Assembly: GCA_030248295.1 (NCBI GenBank)
Contig: JASANH010001446.1
Coordinates: forward strand, 62,001-126,000
Origin: Mesodorylaimus sp. YZB2_4
Lineage: Eukaryota > Nematoda > Enoplea > Dorylaimida > Dorylaimidae
Direction: 5' to 3'
DNA length: 64,000 bases
Numbering within the stretch: position 1 is the first letter of the stretch; every line of letters begins with the position of its first letter. Both the position numbers and the translations under genes were made by a program. Shown here one piece after another: positions 1-11,700 of this stretch. The notes under the pieces were generated by a model. The model had not been told where the DNA came from, made no database searches, and saw only the letters and a program-made list of their open reading frames with translations.

Positions 1-470
1 ACATCGTCAGGTCATTACGTGATCCAAGAGTACCCGAGCCAAACCCAGTTGCCTGCTCAGGTCTTTGTGTGAGAAATGTGGTCAGGCTACAAACTTTTTT
101 GCCTCCCTCCGCTGTACTGTACACGCGTGCTAGGTTACAAGAGTAGAAACGAGCCAATGAGCATAGATTACAGGATGGCAGCTGCAGGAGAGCAACCTCG
201 AGTCGAAATAGGCAGGCGGACTGAAGAGCAGTCTATGTCTGACTAGGAGGGCCAAGACGGGCGACCTACTATCCGCTGAAGATCAGATCCGCTCAAGAGA
301 AATCTGGTGCAGAAGCCCCGTGCTTGGCTTGTACCCGTTCGGATAAGCGCACCCCAGCACGTGTGCTCAACCTTGACGGGCTGTGCGAAACCGAATGCTA
401 AGGGATGCGGTTAATGCTGCAAGCCCCCCCCCCCCCATGCCTCTCTACTACCAACATCAATCACTCTCAC

Positions 471-989
471 CTGGCTGTAATGACCACAGCATTCCGCAAA
501 CGTGTCTCCGCAGTGGCAGCTGCGGTTCTTCACTTCGTTGTACCAATCCCGCACTGCCTCACGTAAGGATGACCTTATGAATTGGGCAGCCCAAATGTTC
601 TCTCCCAGCACTTCTGACAACTTGCTGTGCTCGAAACGGCAGTGATCAGCGTACGCTTGAGCGGTCGATTCTAAATACGGATCCCAAGATAGCTTGCGCA
701 TATTTGAGGCACCGACCTGCAAGAAAGGGCATTTAGACAAGAGAAAATTCCATTCATGACGCCCCACCGTCTTCCTGAACTTGTTGTGCTCATCGACGAT
801 ACGTTTCCTTTCAATTTGCGATATCCCTCGAGTCCACCGTCTCTCAAATACAAAGCGAGGTATGTGCTCCCTCGAGGAAACCAGTTGCAGGCTCCCGATT
901 CCAGGTATGGCCCCTTCACTGGCGAGACATCCATCATAGTGCACAAAACTGAATATCAGACCCACGATGAATGGCCACGGCACTGCCAT
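471..989 (-). CDS. CAP/SCP-domain secreted protein, 5' part
   Basis: Secreted cysteine-rich CAP (SCP/TAPS, antigen-5) family protein; biochemical role unknown. The start at 989 gives a hydrophobic signal peptide (residues 1 to about 25). CAP signatures follow: DEHNKFRKTV, ASNMRKLSWD, a C/H-rich helix around ADHCRFEHS, GENIW and ECCGHYSQ. Exon 1 is 989-768. A 51-bp stop-free GT-AG intron (767-717) is inferred because removing it joins RKT directly to VGASNM as in the family. Exon 2 is 716-471 and ends at a strong donor (CAG/gtgaga) inside the conserved GHYxQ motif. The next exon should carry the VVWA motif and remaining cysteines. I found only weak candidates below 384, so the 3' end is unresolved or the gene may be decayed. 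A 13-base C tract (424-436) lies in the following intron. Confidence 0.75.
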
Positions 990-3220
990 TCCAGTACACG
1001 CTCACACTCTGTACTGGATGTTCATTGAGCTTTTCTTCATATTCTCTGTCTGAAAATTTACCGACGCCTCTTTGCACTATTTATTTTAGCGTCCCATTGA
1101 TGCATTACCTGACGAAGGTGAGTGAAGACAATAAATAGTGGACAGCATGTGGGTCAGAGCAGCACTAGCGGAAGTCAAAACTAGATTTAGGACATTTCCT
1201 TTGCTGCATCGAAAAAGATATTTAGCACAGACGGAATCTTTTCTTATTCGTAAGAAAATACGTATTTTGGGAGCTCAGAAATCAAACACTGTCACAAAGT
1301 CAGGCAAGGAAACAAACCATTGTCTCTCGAGCAAAGCTAGCCTGAACAGCTGACTGCTGCTGCCGTCTGTCCAATTACTGACTGTTATCACTCCACTTCT
1401 CTCAAAGCATGCTCGCTGGGATAATTAGCCAGTGCAGGGATATGTTAAAACTAGCACCTATGTACTCTACTGTGTTCGCTCCGGCCTGTAGGAATCATGC
1501 TTCTAAGCAAGGGTGCATTAGCAGGGCCAGAACCTTCATCAGGCCATTCATCTATGCACGCACAAGAAGACTAACGATGAGATCAACAAACTCACGGTCT
1601 CATTCAAACTAAAAGCAGGCCACCGTGTCAACAAGATGCAAGAGAGAGTGTGAGACCGTTTCACATGATCGACGCGATGCAATCCATTTTCGCACCTCCG
1701 TTCTATTTTAAGATTGACGCGCCCTCGTTCCCATTGCAAATGCAAAAGGGGCAGCTAAGCTGCTTGAATAAATCATGCCCTCGCCATGTGCAGAGCTCGT
1801 TTACGTTCCGGTTTGGCCTTCGCCGTGGGATCGAACTGTGCATGTCCGGAGGCCATTGCTTGGATGACTACGACTATTCCTTTTCGCCAAGCTATTCTCG
1901 CTTTTGCTGTTATTACTCAGCTTATTACTCGGATCTCGTATTTGCGCTTGGACATCATAGGGTCCGCGACTGTCTTCGGGCGATACGCCAGGGCACCGTG
2001 CTTAGCAATTACGATTTAGTTCACTCGAGCGTCAAGTCGGGTTCCTTTTCTCTTTCTGTTATAACACACGCTCCCTCCCATCCAAGCCGTGTTTATCCGT
2101 GTTATTTATGAGGCAGACATGGCCGCGAGAAATAGACGGTGCTTGGTCGTCTGTTCCGGTCTGGTAAGAGCTCTCATTAGAGAACTCTTTATTAGCCCCT
2201 GTTGCGGGAGAAGTCTCGGAGCTGTGTCGACTGGAACCGTAATAACATACTCAACAAGTTGGAGTCCTACGGACCTCATTCTCTGGCCAGACTAGCCTGG
2301 GTTAAACGCGTATTGGCCTATTTTGAACGGACAAATAGTCTTATGTGCGCACGATCAGTTAATGGCCATCTAAAATTTTTTACAAGCCAGATTGAAGCCA
2401 GTCGTTTTCTGAAACCGATCTGAGCGCCGGTTGTCGTTCCGCTGCCACTTAAACTTTTCTTTTGTTGACAAATACACGAACTATTCTTTTCAGATTCAAA
2501 CTTCTGCGCTTAGCAAACGTTGAAAAATTCGTCGCGTGAGACTAGGACTTTGTCGGGGCGAAAATACTCGGCCTATTCGCGGATACAATGCTAATGTGCT
2601 CGCTTGTGACTGGAATACAAAAATAACACTTTTGGTACAAACCCCTCTTTCAACAATACATTTTGCCGGGTGCTATGGTCCAAGTGAGCCCCAATACAAA
2701 TAGATGAAATTCTATTGTGCTGCGCCTACGCCAACGCGAAGTTTGTCATTCGTCACTTCTTCCACGTTTATCTCTCTCAGTGACGATGCTTTTAGAAAGT
2801 GGTGTTGGTGCGCCGCTAGTACACCTACTTCTCCTCCTATACCCTACTTTTATGGCATTATAATCGTAGGCGGCACTGAACAAGCTTCAATGGCGTCTAG
2901 GCTGGTTGCCCGCGTTCGTGTTTCATCCCGCACCTACCTGACGCATACTCGTTCAGGTGGGCGAGAGCAATGGAAGAAGCCAGCCGAGCCGCGTTTCTTA
3001 TCTTTCAACACGATGATGGCTAGCCACGATTTAAAAAGGAATTGGCAGCTTGTTTTGAAGTTTTGACCTGTCATTCTTTCAGCTTGCATATACCCGGTGT
3101 TGGTCTTATTGACTAGCAGTAGACTGCTTCTGTGGCGAACCTGTGGTTGGTGATTGCGCGGATTGGGTTTTGACAAAAGCCTTACGACCTCTCCTATCGT
3201 CCTCTCATCCTACATCAACC
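990..3220. other. Intergenic, no gene recognised
   Basis: This lies between the start of the CAP gene and the start of the GTPase gene, so it should hold both promoters. Open frames are present (the longest is 153 codons at 1650-2111), but they show no domain, signal peptide or splice logic. No repeat or RNA gene was recognised. Confidence 0.6.
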
Positions 3221-4164
3221 ATGAGCATGTACAAGTTGTATTACGACGAATCTGAGTGGAATTCGACCAGTATCAGTCCTTACGGCGATGGTGCAGCGGC
3301 GATTGTTCGTGAACCCTTGTCCTGCGTCAGACTCGCTCTTCTTGGAGACTACGCTGTGGGTAAAACGTCCTTGGTCAAACGTATCTGTGCAGGCGACGGA
3401 CACAAATTCGAGAGTGCTCACAAAACGACAGTCAGTGTGGACTTGTACGCGACCACTTTGAATATTCAAAACGGTTCCCGGAAGATAAACTTGGAAATCT
3501 ATGACATGCCGGGCATGGACCAATACAAGGCCAATCTGGGGACATTCTATCAGATATGCCACGGTAGGTACTTCGTGAAGGCTGTTGGGTAAGGCTGCTG
3601 TTTTGGGGACATAAATACAGTGTTGTCCTAACTAACAAGAAGGGTGGGACTCACAATATCAGGAGAGACCATATGCGCCTTCCGTGTTCTCAGAAGTTGG
3701 CCGTCTCAGCCTCCGTCTCAGCACCCTGTTGCACCTTGTGTTCGAGACACTTGCAGATATCCTTGTGTTTTTCAGGCGCAGCAATAGTCTACGACACGAC
3801 CGAGCCATACAGCTTTTCTAACATTCCTCAGCACGTGGATGCCGTTCGTCGTTGCCTTCCTCCATTCGCAGAACTCTTTCTTATTGGCGCAAAAAGTGAC
3901 CTGTCATCAGAGAGAAAGGTCACTTTCAAGGATGCCGACGTATTCGCCACAAAAAATAACCTTTCCTTATTCGAAACTAGCTCAAAAACTAGTGCAGGAG
4001 TTGAGGAAGCCTTTCGCCGCATAACAGAACTGATCGTAGAACGTTTTGAAATCGGAACTTTCGATCCTTCTACTTTGGTCGTGCCAACATTGGCCAATAA
4101 AACACAGATCAGTAACACAGCCATGATGAGGCCCAACTGGTCGCTATTGTGCTGCTGGTTGTGA
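3221..4164 (+). CDS. Divergent Rab/Ras-like small GTPase
   Basis: Small GTP-binding protein, probably acting on membranes in traffic or signalling. Two exons (3221-3563, 3776-4164) join in phase to 243 residues. The G1 P-loop is GDYAVGKT (about 42-49), G3 is DMPGMD (95-100) and G5 is ETSSK (181-185). The G4 position reads GAKSD instead of NKxD, an unusual loss of the asparagine that contacts guanine. G3 reads DMPGMD rather than DTAGQ, so the catalytic glutamine is absent too. The C-terminus CCWL fits a geranylgeranylated CaaX-type end, consistent with membrane anchoring. The start at 3221 is chosen because it has a good context (accATGa) and follows a non-family leader; an in-frame ATG exists at 3143. 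It sits tail to tail with Ir25a. The exact subfamily is not recognised. Confidence 0.85.
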
Positions 4165-4495
4165 TACCTTGGAGGTCTCCCATGCTACCCATTTTTCGTA
4201 GATCGATCGTTGTGCAGAGTGATCTTTTCCTTTGTTCATATATCTCGCTTTCTTTGCCTATATAAGGTGCTAGATCAGATCCGCTCTGACTGTGCTATAC
4301 TTAGATACATACAGTGTATCGTGGCAAAACCTGTGCAAAAATATACGCTATGAAATATAAGTATGGACTGACGAATGTGCAAAATAGCAAATCAAGCCCA
4401 TTAATCACCCCATGTCCAAGCACCCGACCACCACTATAGGGATATCTTGGCCTCTATAGACGAATCTTCTCACCCGCTACTTCATACACCGCACA
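4165..4495. other. Intergenic gap between convergent genes
   Basis: Short 3'-to-3' spacer between the GTPase gene (+) and Ir25a (-). It should contain both polyadenylation sites, but no canonical AATAAA is visible on either strand. Confidence 0.5.
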
Positions 4496-7400
4496 TCACT
4501 CTTTGGCCGAGAAGCCCGAATTAAAATGACCCATGTTGATTCCATTGTTATGGGCATCTTTGACAGTGAGATTATTATTGTTGGGTACATTCGCTCCAGT
4601 TTGGCCATTGATATTCTGTACTCCGTTCTGACCTTGAGGTCCGAGTCGCTTATCCTTGTAGTACCAATACTCGAATGCCAACGTGATGATAGACAGAGCA
4701 ATACCAACCAGAATGACGATGAACACACCACCAATATTTTGAATGGAGATACCGTCCGATTCGTCCTCCACTCGTGGACACGTTTTGCGTTTTGGATTCT
4801 TTACCCACCAAGTTTCCTTCAGTGATTCCAAGGTGCGCTGATTCAAGAGTTTGAGGATTCTAAAACAGGTGGGGTCTACGCTTAGATGCACATAGTCATA
4901 CAGTAATCATGTCAAGCTTACGCGCTGCTGATCGAGTCCTTTAATGGTGAGTATTGTTGGACAGCGATAGCGTACGGCTTACGACTGAACTCGTTTCCGA
5001 CCTTCTGCAGTTTGCAATTGGTCAATTCAGCATAGCGAATTTCGGTTGCGTCCCCTATGCACACATTGCAAATCGTACGCCTAGTCAGATCAGAGGTCGG
5101 GTTTGCGCCTTACCAATATATGCGAAGCCTTCGGTGGACGTCGGTGATCTGAGGACCATGTCGATAGCTTGTTCAGTCGAATTTGGTAGTCCAGTTTCTT
5201 GCATGTAACGCCACATGTTAGTGAATTTGTCGCTGACAGGGTAGTCCCAAACGGCCAATTGGGCACGCTGCTGAGGGGTCATCGATTCGTTCAAACTCAT
5301 TGCTTTCCAGATCCTAGAGGAGTGTAAGATCAGTGTACATTAGTGGATCAGCCAAGGACATATTGACTCACTCGTAGAACTTATCCTCAATTTCAGCCAT
5401 GCGTCTAAAGTAGGTTTCTGCGGCTGTGCCTCGCACAGGAGCGTACTTGATCTTGTATTGTTTAGCTAGATCATCCAAAGAACTGATGGGCATCTCTAAA
5501 CGAGACACGGTGAGGAAAGCAGCCAAGTTGGCCGTATATGACGCAATTATGATGAACCCGAAAAGCCACCAAGTGGCAGCTACCAAACGACCGCTAATGT
5601 TCTTTGGTGCTTCACCGCCGCCTTAAAGAAAGGAAGTAGTCAGTACGCACCCACTAAAATGTGCACCTCCACCTACCCTGCGGGGTCAGCGAAGTCATAC
5701 AAAACCACAGACACTCTTTGAAAGTGAATTCACGCTTCTCCGGGTCATCCTTGTACTTCTCCTTGTTATTCGTGTAGCTGTATGGGCTAAATCGATCGAA
5801 GACCCATAACAAGAAGCTGGTGAAAAAGTATGCCCCGACGATGCAACCCCAAACTGGTGGTTCTAAGACGGTCATGAACTTGAATAATGAATAATCTTGC
5901 TCCACCCGCTTCATCAATATTGTGGTCCCGACGAGGTCATAGTAGGGAACTGTGAAATCGACATAATTCTCGCGTTCAGCCATAACCGACAGAGGAGCCA
6001 GGGCAATTTCCGCTTCCTGAAATAAATGGCTCGGGAATCAGGTCGTGGGCTAGCGATCTTCTATAAAAGGTCATACCCCAGAAACTAACTCTCCGATCAA
6101 GCCATTCCACTCGTTCTTCTCATTGATCGTACCATACATCTTGTCCTTGACCTCGTAAATTGTGTAATTGAACTCCACGATATCCCTGATCGCATTGATA
6201 AGGTCGATACAGTAGCCTTGATAACCGCCACCTTCCTTCGGTTCGACAAATGGAGGTTGCTAAAAGAGATAGGGCTGCCACTGAGTCATCACTTGCTATA
6301 CATGCAGTAGTTATACAGACCCCGGCTAAGTATATGTACAGTATCCTAGGTGTCGTCGCCAGTGGCTCTACACTGTACCGCAATGTTGCTGGCTCTCGTT
6401 GCATCGACTTACCACGACAGTAGCTACACGGTAATGCTTGATAGATCCAATGTCCTGTAGCAGGGAGTCGTATTCTTCTTGAATCCCCTGAGCTACGCTC
6501 CAGTTGCCCATCTGCGTAAAAGATCATGCATCGAGGCTGAATGAAGTTTCTTCGTCCTGCTCGGACCAGGACATGTGCTCCTCGAGCAACGAACTCGACT
6601 TACTTTTTTGCACTGCCTTGAATCTCGATAGTCACATCGTCGGAAACTGACTGGAACGTTCTGATAGTAGGCAGAATCTTGAAATCGTATGTAATCTCCA
6701 TACCCGCCAATAAATTGTTTCTGCAATAAAAAACTTGTATCTTGCACTTCTCGTCTTTATTTGCAAAACAAAATCGCATTCTATAACTTGGGTGAATTTT
6801 ACTGAATCTGATCGTTGAATGATCACTCCTATCTGGCCATTATAACCCCATAATCCTTCAGATTTCTGATCCCTCCTGTTTTTAACATTTCACGCTGACC
6901 TATGCACAGAGTCAGACGAGCTTCTACCACGCTTATCTCAGAAGGCTTATCAGCAGTAGTCGTGCCTGCTTCACATACCTTGTACATAAACTCATTTAAA
7001 CTACGCGAGCCATCGGTGTGGTTCATGAAGTTGCTGCCGTTTTGGCACACGTAGTCGCCGTGAATCTCTCCAGTTTGGTTTTGTTCGGTATACATTGAAT
7101 AGGCGATGTGGGTCATGTCGAGGAAGAAGGACATCTCGAGCTGAGCAAGATATTTGGATCGCATTATTGATTTTGTACATGTCACTGTCAGACGGAAAGG
7201 CATAGGTACCTGATTCAACCCGGTGTAAAGTTCTTGTTCGGTCCATTTCTTGATGATAAAATCCTTGAAAGATCCGAATCGTGTCACGAAATCTGTCTCT
7301 TCGGCCAGGACGGCGGTCATGGAGAACATGTCCAAATAGCCACAATTTTCACATTGGATGGCAGTAGGGTCCTGAACCATAGAGCATCATGTCAGGCAAC

Positions 7401-8768
7401 AAAACGGAGACCTCTCCCAACTTACCTTCGTAAATACGAACCAAGTGAATCTTTTGGTCTCCATTTCCGGTTTAGCCACTGTGAAGTAGGTTTCCAAATT
7501 AGGAACGCTGGCGATCAGCAGGTTGGTCTTGATCGATTCTCGTTTGATATCGCCCAACTGTTTCCTTATGTCAGTCTCGTTCGTAGCCATTTCGAGGAGC
7601 TTGTTCTTCAGGCCCGTATTGCTCAGCATGCCAACAAGGGCTGCATCGCGTTCTATAAAGGATGGCCATCTGATGTGACAGCAAAGTGGATCCATGGGGT
7701 ATTCTCATACTGTAAGAGTCGTCAGTAAATATGTTCGCTTCGGTTAGGTTGACCCGCAATACGAAATCGTGCAGGACGGCCAGGATGGAGATCCAAGGTG
7801 GGATGATCTTAATGTAGTTTGTTGGCGACGGCGCTGAGTCAGAAAAGCGTTTTAGCTGGCGCATAAGTATCAGAGTGAACTCTAGCATTTAGTGGCCATG
7901 GCAAGCATTACCGTGATTCTCATTGACAAACGATCCGTTCGAAGTGCCGTTGCCGGAGGTAATCGTGTAATTATTACTCGTGCTGTTATGCAAATCATGC
8001 CCAGACGTGCGTGCTTCTGAAACAACCCATGTAACAAGCAATCACTCACGCGTGCATTTAGCTTTGATATTGTCGATGGGGACATGCATTCCGCAAGCAA
8101 AATGTACATAGAACATGGACGATGAAGGATACTGTAACAGAGAGACCCGTTCGTGCAGTGCTAAATGACGGGCAGGCGGGCTGGCAGTGCTATCAAATTC
8201 ATTACACGTGAGCTGAGTGCGACAAACGAGTAGTGCCCTTTACTTACTGCCTTTTGGTGGGGGTGTCCAAGGTTGCGGACGCCCATCGATCCAAGGACCG
8301 TATTGTAATTGAATGGTCGGTATACCACTGTGGTAGCTAGCACTTTTGACGGCGCTGATAACATTCATTTTTTCGGCCACGCTTATCAAGAAGGAGGCGC
8401 CTTCCATGTCCAATCCGCACACTAAAACGTAAACTTTTTCAAAGTGAGCCTTTATTTTTTATCAGAGAGTTTACCGTCGCGATAAGCCTTTTCTGTATCA
8501 TCGGGTAACGGGAGAAAGTGAAAGCTGATGTTTTCATTCGCCAGAAACCCAATCGACGCATTGACGTATTCGCTATACAGCTCGTGATCAGTCGAACCAT
8601 CATCTCCGACAACGACTACAAAAGAAACAACGTTTCAGAAAAGTTATGCTCAAGAAAGATTTTGTGAGTGCCAAAAAATAGGCCTAAAACTCACTTACCG
8701 ATTTTGAATCCATTCGCGGGCTCAATAAAGAAGCAGAGAAGAAAGCATACGTACAGTATGAGAGTCAT
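4496..8768 (-). CDS. Ir25a: Ionotropic receptor Ir25a (chemosensory co-receptor)
   Basis: Ligand-gated cation channel subunit of the ionotropic receptor family; in protostomes IR25a is the conserved co-receptor for smell, taste, temperature and humidity sensing. Exons (minus strand): 8768-8699, 8615-8475, 8421-8248, 8016-7912, 7833-7711, 7652-7426, 7371-7210, 7140-6979, 6720-6604, 6511-6413, 6259-6077, 6016-5677, 5621-5372, 5313-5114, 5054-4922, 4859-4496. They total 2850 nt, 949 residues. Signal peptide 1-20 and a large amino-terminal domain with several N-glycosylation sites are visible. S1 contains VMAERE and [10 protein letters not shown]1 is about 576-594, the pore about 620-634 ([13 protein letters not shown]), TM3 647-672 with [11 protein letters not shown]2 contains [13 protein letters not shown]4 870-893 (IGGVFIVIL). 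The C-terminal tail is N/G-rich. The acceptor of the 7652 exon and the joint at 6979/6720 were chosen by phase. Confidence 0.93.
8050..8131 (-). other. Possible cassette exon inside Ir25a
   Basis: An 82-bp open segment with a good acceptor (gttacag) and donor (gtgagt) lies between the Ir25a exons ending at 8248 and starting at 8016. In one frame it reads [16 protein letters not shown]. Its length is not a multiple of three and its phase does not fit the exon before it. The main model therefore skips it. It may be an alternative exon, a poison exon or chance. Confidence 0.3.
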
Positions 8769-11700
8769 TGCTAGCTTGGTCGTCTTGTCTCTCCGGTCGC
8801 CTCACCTCTCAGCCCGAGTTCATTCCCCCTCTACCTGTCTTCTTTCCTGCTCCCGCCAAGAGCCACAGGCAGGTAGGCTAGTCGAGCAATGGCTATTCCA
8901 GCGGATTGATCGCCCTGCATAGCCGCTGGTTCGATACAGCATTAGCCAATAGGAATGTCCTATTCTAGTCCATTGGGAGAGTAGTTATTAAGGAAACGAA
9001 TACGAGGACGCGAATGTAGGTATGCGTTTTGAGGAGTGAATTATTTACACAACCCTATGCCTTTTCCATCGATTCCCTATGCCATGGAGCCTATTATTTT
9101 CATGCCCACCTGGGCGAGGCTAGGTGCATAAAATAATACATTTTCATACGAATGTAATGCCCGTCGTTTACTGTATATGACTACCGGTTGCTCGTGGGGC
9201 TTCAATCATTTCCCTCCACCCTGGCGCAAATGAACAGAAGAGGACGCGTACCTGTCTCCCCTCGGAATACAATCGGATTTTTGCGTCCTAGCTGATACAA
9301 CAGCCCCTGAAGACGCAATCTTCATGTCCCCGTCCGTTCTGGTCATTGATTTTTGTCTTTCCCCCAAGCTTGCAGAAAACGAAGAGGAGCCTACCGGCCC
9401 CGGCTTGTCAATTAGTATTAGTGCGCAGAGGTAGCCTAGCGGATTGTTTTTGTTGGACGCTGGACGGAAAGACGTTTTAAGTTTCTTTTGTTTGATCATA
9501 TTCCCCTATTTAGTTCTCTCCTTTATCCAGGAGCGCAGTGAGAAGACAATTGATATAGTCACGTGATCATGCAGAGGGCTGACCGCCGCCGTCGTGTTTG
9601 GCCAGAGTCACATCGCTGATGAAACCCGTAGAATCGACAGATAAGGGAAACGAAGCCTCACTACATAAGACCGAGAAGAATCTCAGTGAAACTAAAACCT
9701 TCTAAGACATGAATTCTGTGCGGTTACGTGCAGCGCTGCATTCCTTTGATGCACTGTATGAACCATGACAGAGCAACTGCCCAGCAGAGAAAAGCAAACT
9801 GATAGACCTACAGCAGGGACGCCAAAAGAAATCTGAACAGAACAAATATAGTTTAAGTAATTTTGGTTCTTATTATTTTGATTTTGTTCTAGAGTAGTTC
9901 TCTGATCACAAAGAACTATTCCTTATTCGTCATGCAGTAGAGTCCCTCTGCCTGTCCCCCGGAAGCTTAAGAAATTTCAGAGCAGTGATGACACTCAGCG
10001 CAAAGAAGACTATTCTGAGATCATCTGCAACCGATTTTGTCATTGCCAGAAGTGGATAAGAGAGCCGTTATAGGTCCACGACTGACGACACTATGTGCTA
10101 TGCATAATGTAGATAATTTCTTTCTAAGTGGCCTACTTCTCCCCACCAGGTTTCGTGCTGAAGTGCTTTTTGTTGCAGCCAAGTCTGACGCGACCAAGAC
10201 AAGACAAGACAAAATCATTTAAAAAGAGTCTGAAATGGAAGGCTTGACGTGACTGATGTCATAATTGGGGCGCTGCACTTTTTGTCAGCTTCCGATTACC
10301 AATTTCAATCGCTTCTCGTCCACGGCCACCGTTGTACGATAACCGCTGCTAGATTGACCGTATGTTATGCGCTTTTCTCCATCAGAGTTTTGACTGTTCA
10401 CGTAAATTTTACGATATGAGTACGATAAGAAGAAGCGCAATGGAATCTGGTCTATTCCACAGCAATCCACTCGAAAAATGGACGACATTAAAAAATTTGC
10501 TCGTTGAGTACAGATTTTTTAGGGGTGGATTCTCTTTTCATCAAAGATATACATACAAAACGTGAGTCTAAGGGGTGAAGTTTTGACAAAATGTAGAGGA
10601 TGTTGCGCTTAGAGGGTACCCTTATATGAGACAATAGGGTGAATTACGGTCTACTTTTCGTATCCGCCGCGCATGAGTGGTTTAACTATAGCATAATTTT
10701 CAGCCATGCTATAGTTTTTGTAATAGTAATTTGTTTCATTAAATGGATAACGACAAGGCATTTGCAACTATTGTCAAAATTGAATAGAGCTCATTAGACC
10801 TAAAGGTGCATTATGGCAAACATGCGACGGCCTGACTTCAGGCTGCTTTTGTCAAAAGAAACAATTCGATATTCTCTGATTCAGTGCCTATTCACTTCAT
10901 AAAAGAGGACACGCAAACAATGACAAATGCGTTTTTTGTTGATTGTCTGAAAAAAAGTGAAAAAATTTTCGAGCAGTCAGACGCCAAAGCAAGAGACAGT
11001 GTTCCAAGCCAGTCAACACTTGTACTCGGCTCACAACGAAACGGAAATTTGCTGAGTGGATAGTTCTTTTTGCCCGAGTCACAAGATTTAGCCTCTAATT
11101 TATGTGAAAAAATTTCAAGACACATCTATGATATGTTAGCTTTGTGAAAAGACGAACGGAAGTGTAACGAGCATGATTTCTATTTTCATCTTAACGTAAA
11201 TCCGGATATAATTCTTTATTTGTAAGACAATAGTTTCGCCATAACTGACATCGATCGTGGCACAGAGTCCATCAAAGTCGACCGGGGAATAATTGGTAAG
11301 AAGCTTAGGCTTCTTTTTTCTGCTTTACATACCGCCCAGCCTAATCTGACAAGATTAGGAGACTACATCTCGAGAATGCAGACGCTAAACGAATGAACTC
11401 TCCGCTTTTGCTTCGCCTAGCTTTCTTCTCTCGAATCAACTATCCGGGGCGAGCTGAATAGTCGATCACACATAGCTTAGCTTATATTACACAATCACGA
11501 GCTCGTGATGAAAAGGCGGAGATTGAACCCGGCTGAAGAGGAACCAAGCGACTACTCTTCGCCTACCACCACATATTCCGAAAAAATCAGAGTTGACTAT
11601 CACGCTCTTCCCGAAATAGATGTTTCCTGAGCAGTCTTTATTTCCAGCTTCCATCAAACATGGAACCATGATAGTGGACTTGTTTTTATGAGTTCGTGGG

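Noticed and set aside
1650-2111. 153-codon plus-strand open frame
   Set aside because: No domain, signal peptide, membrane segment or splice context; composition looks like chance.
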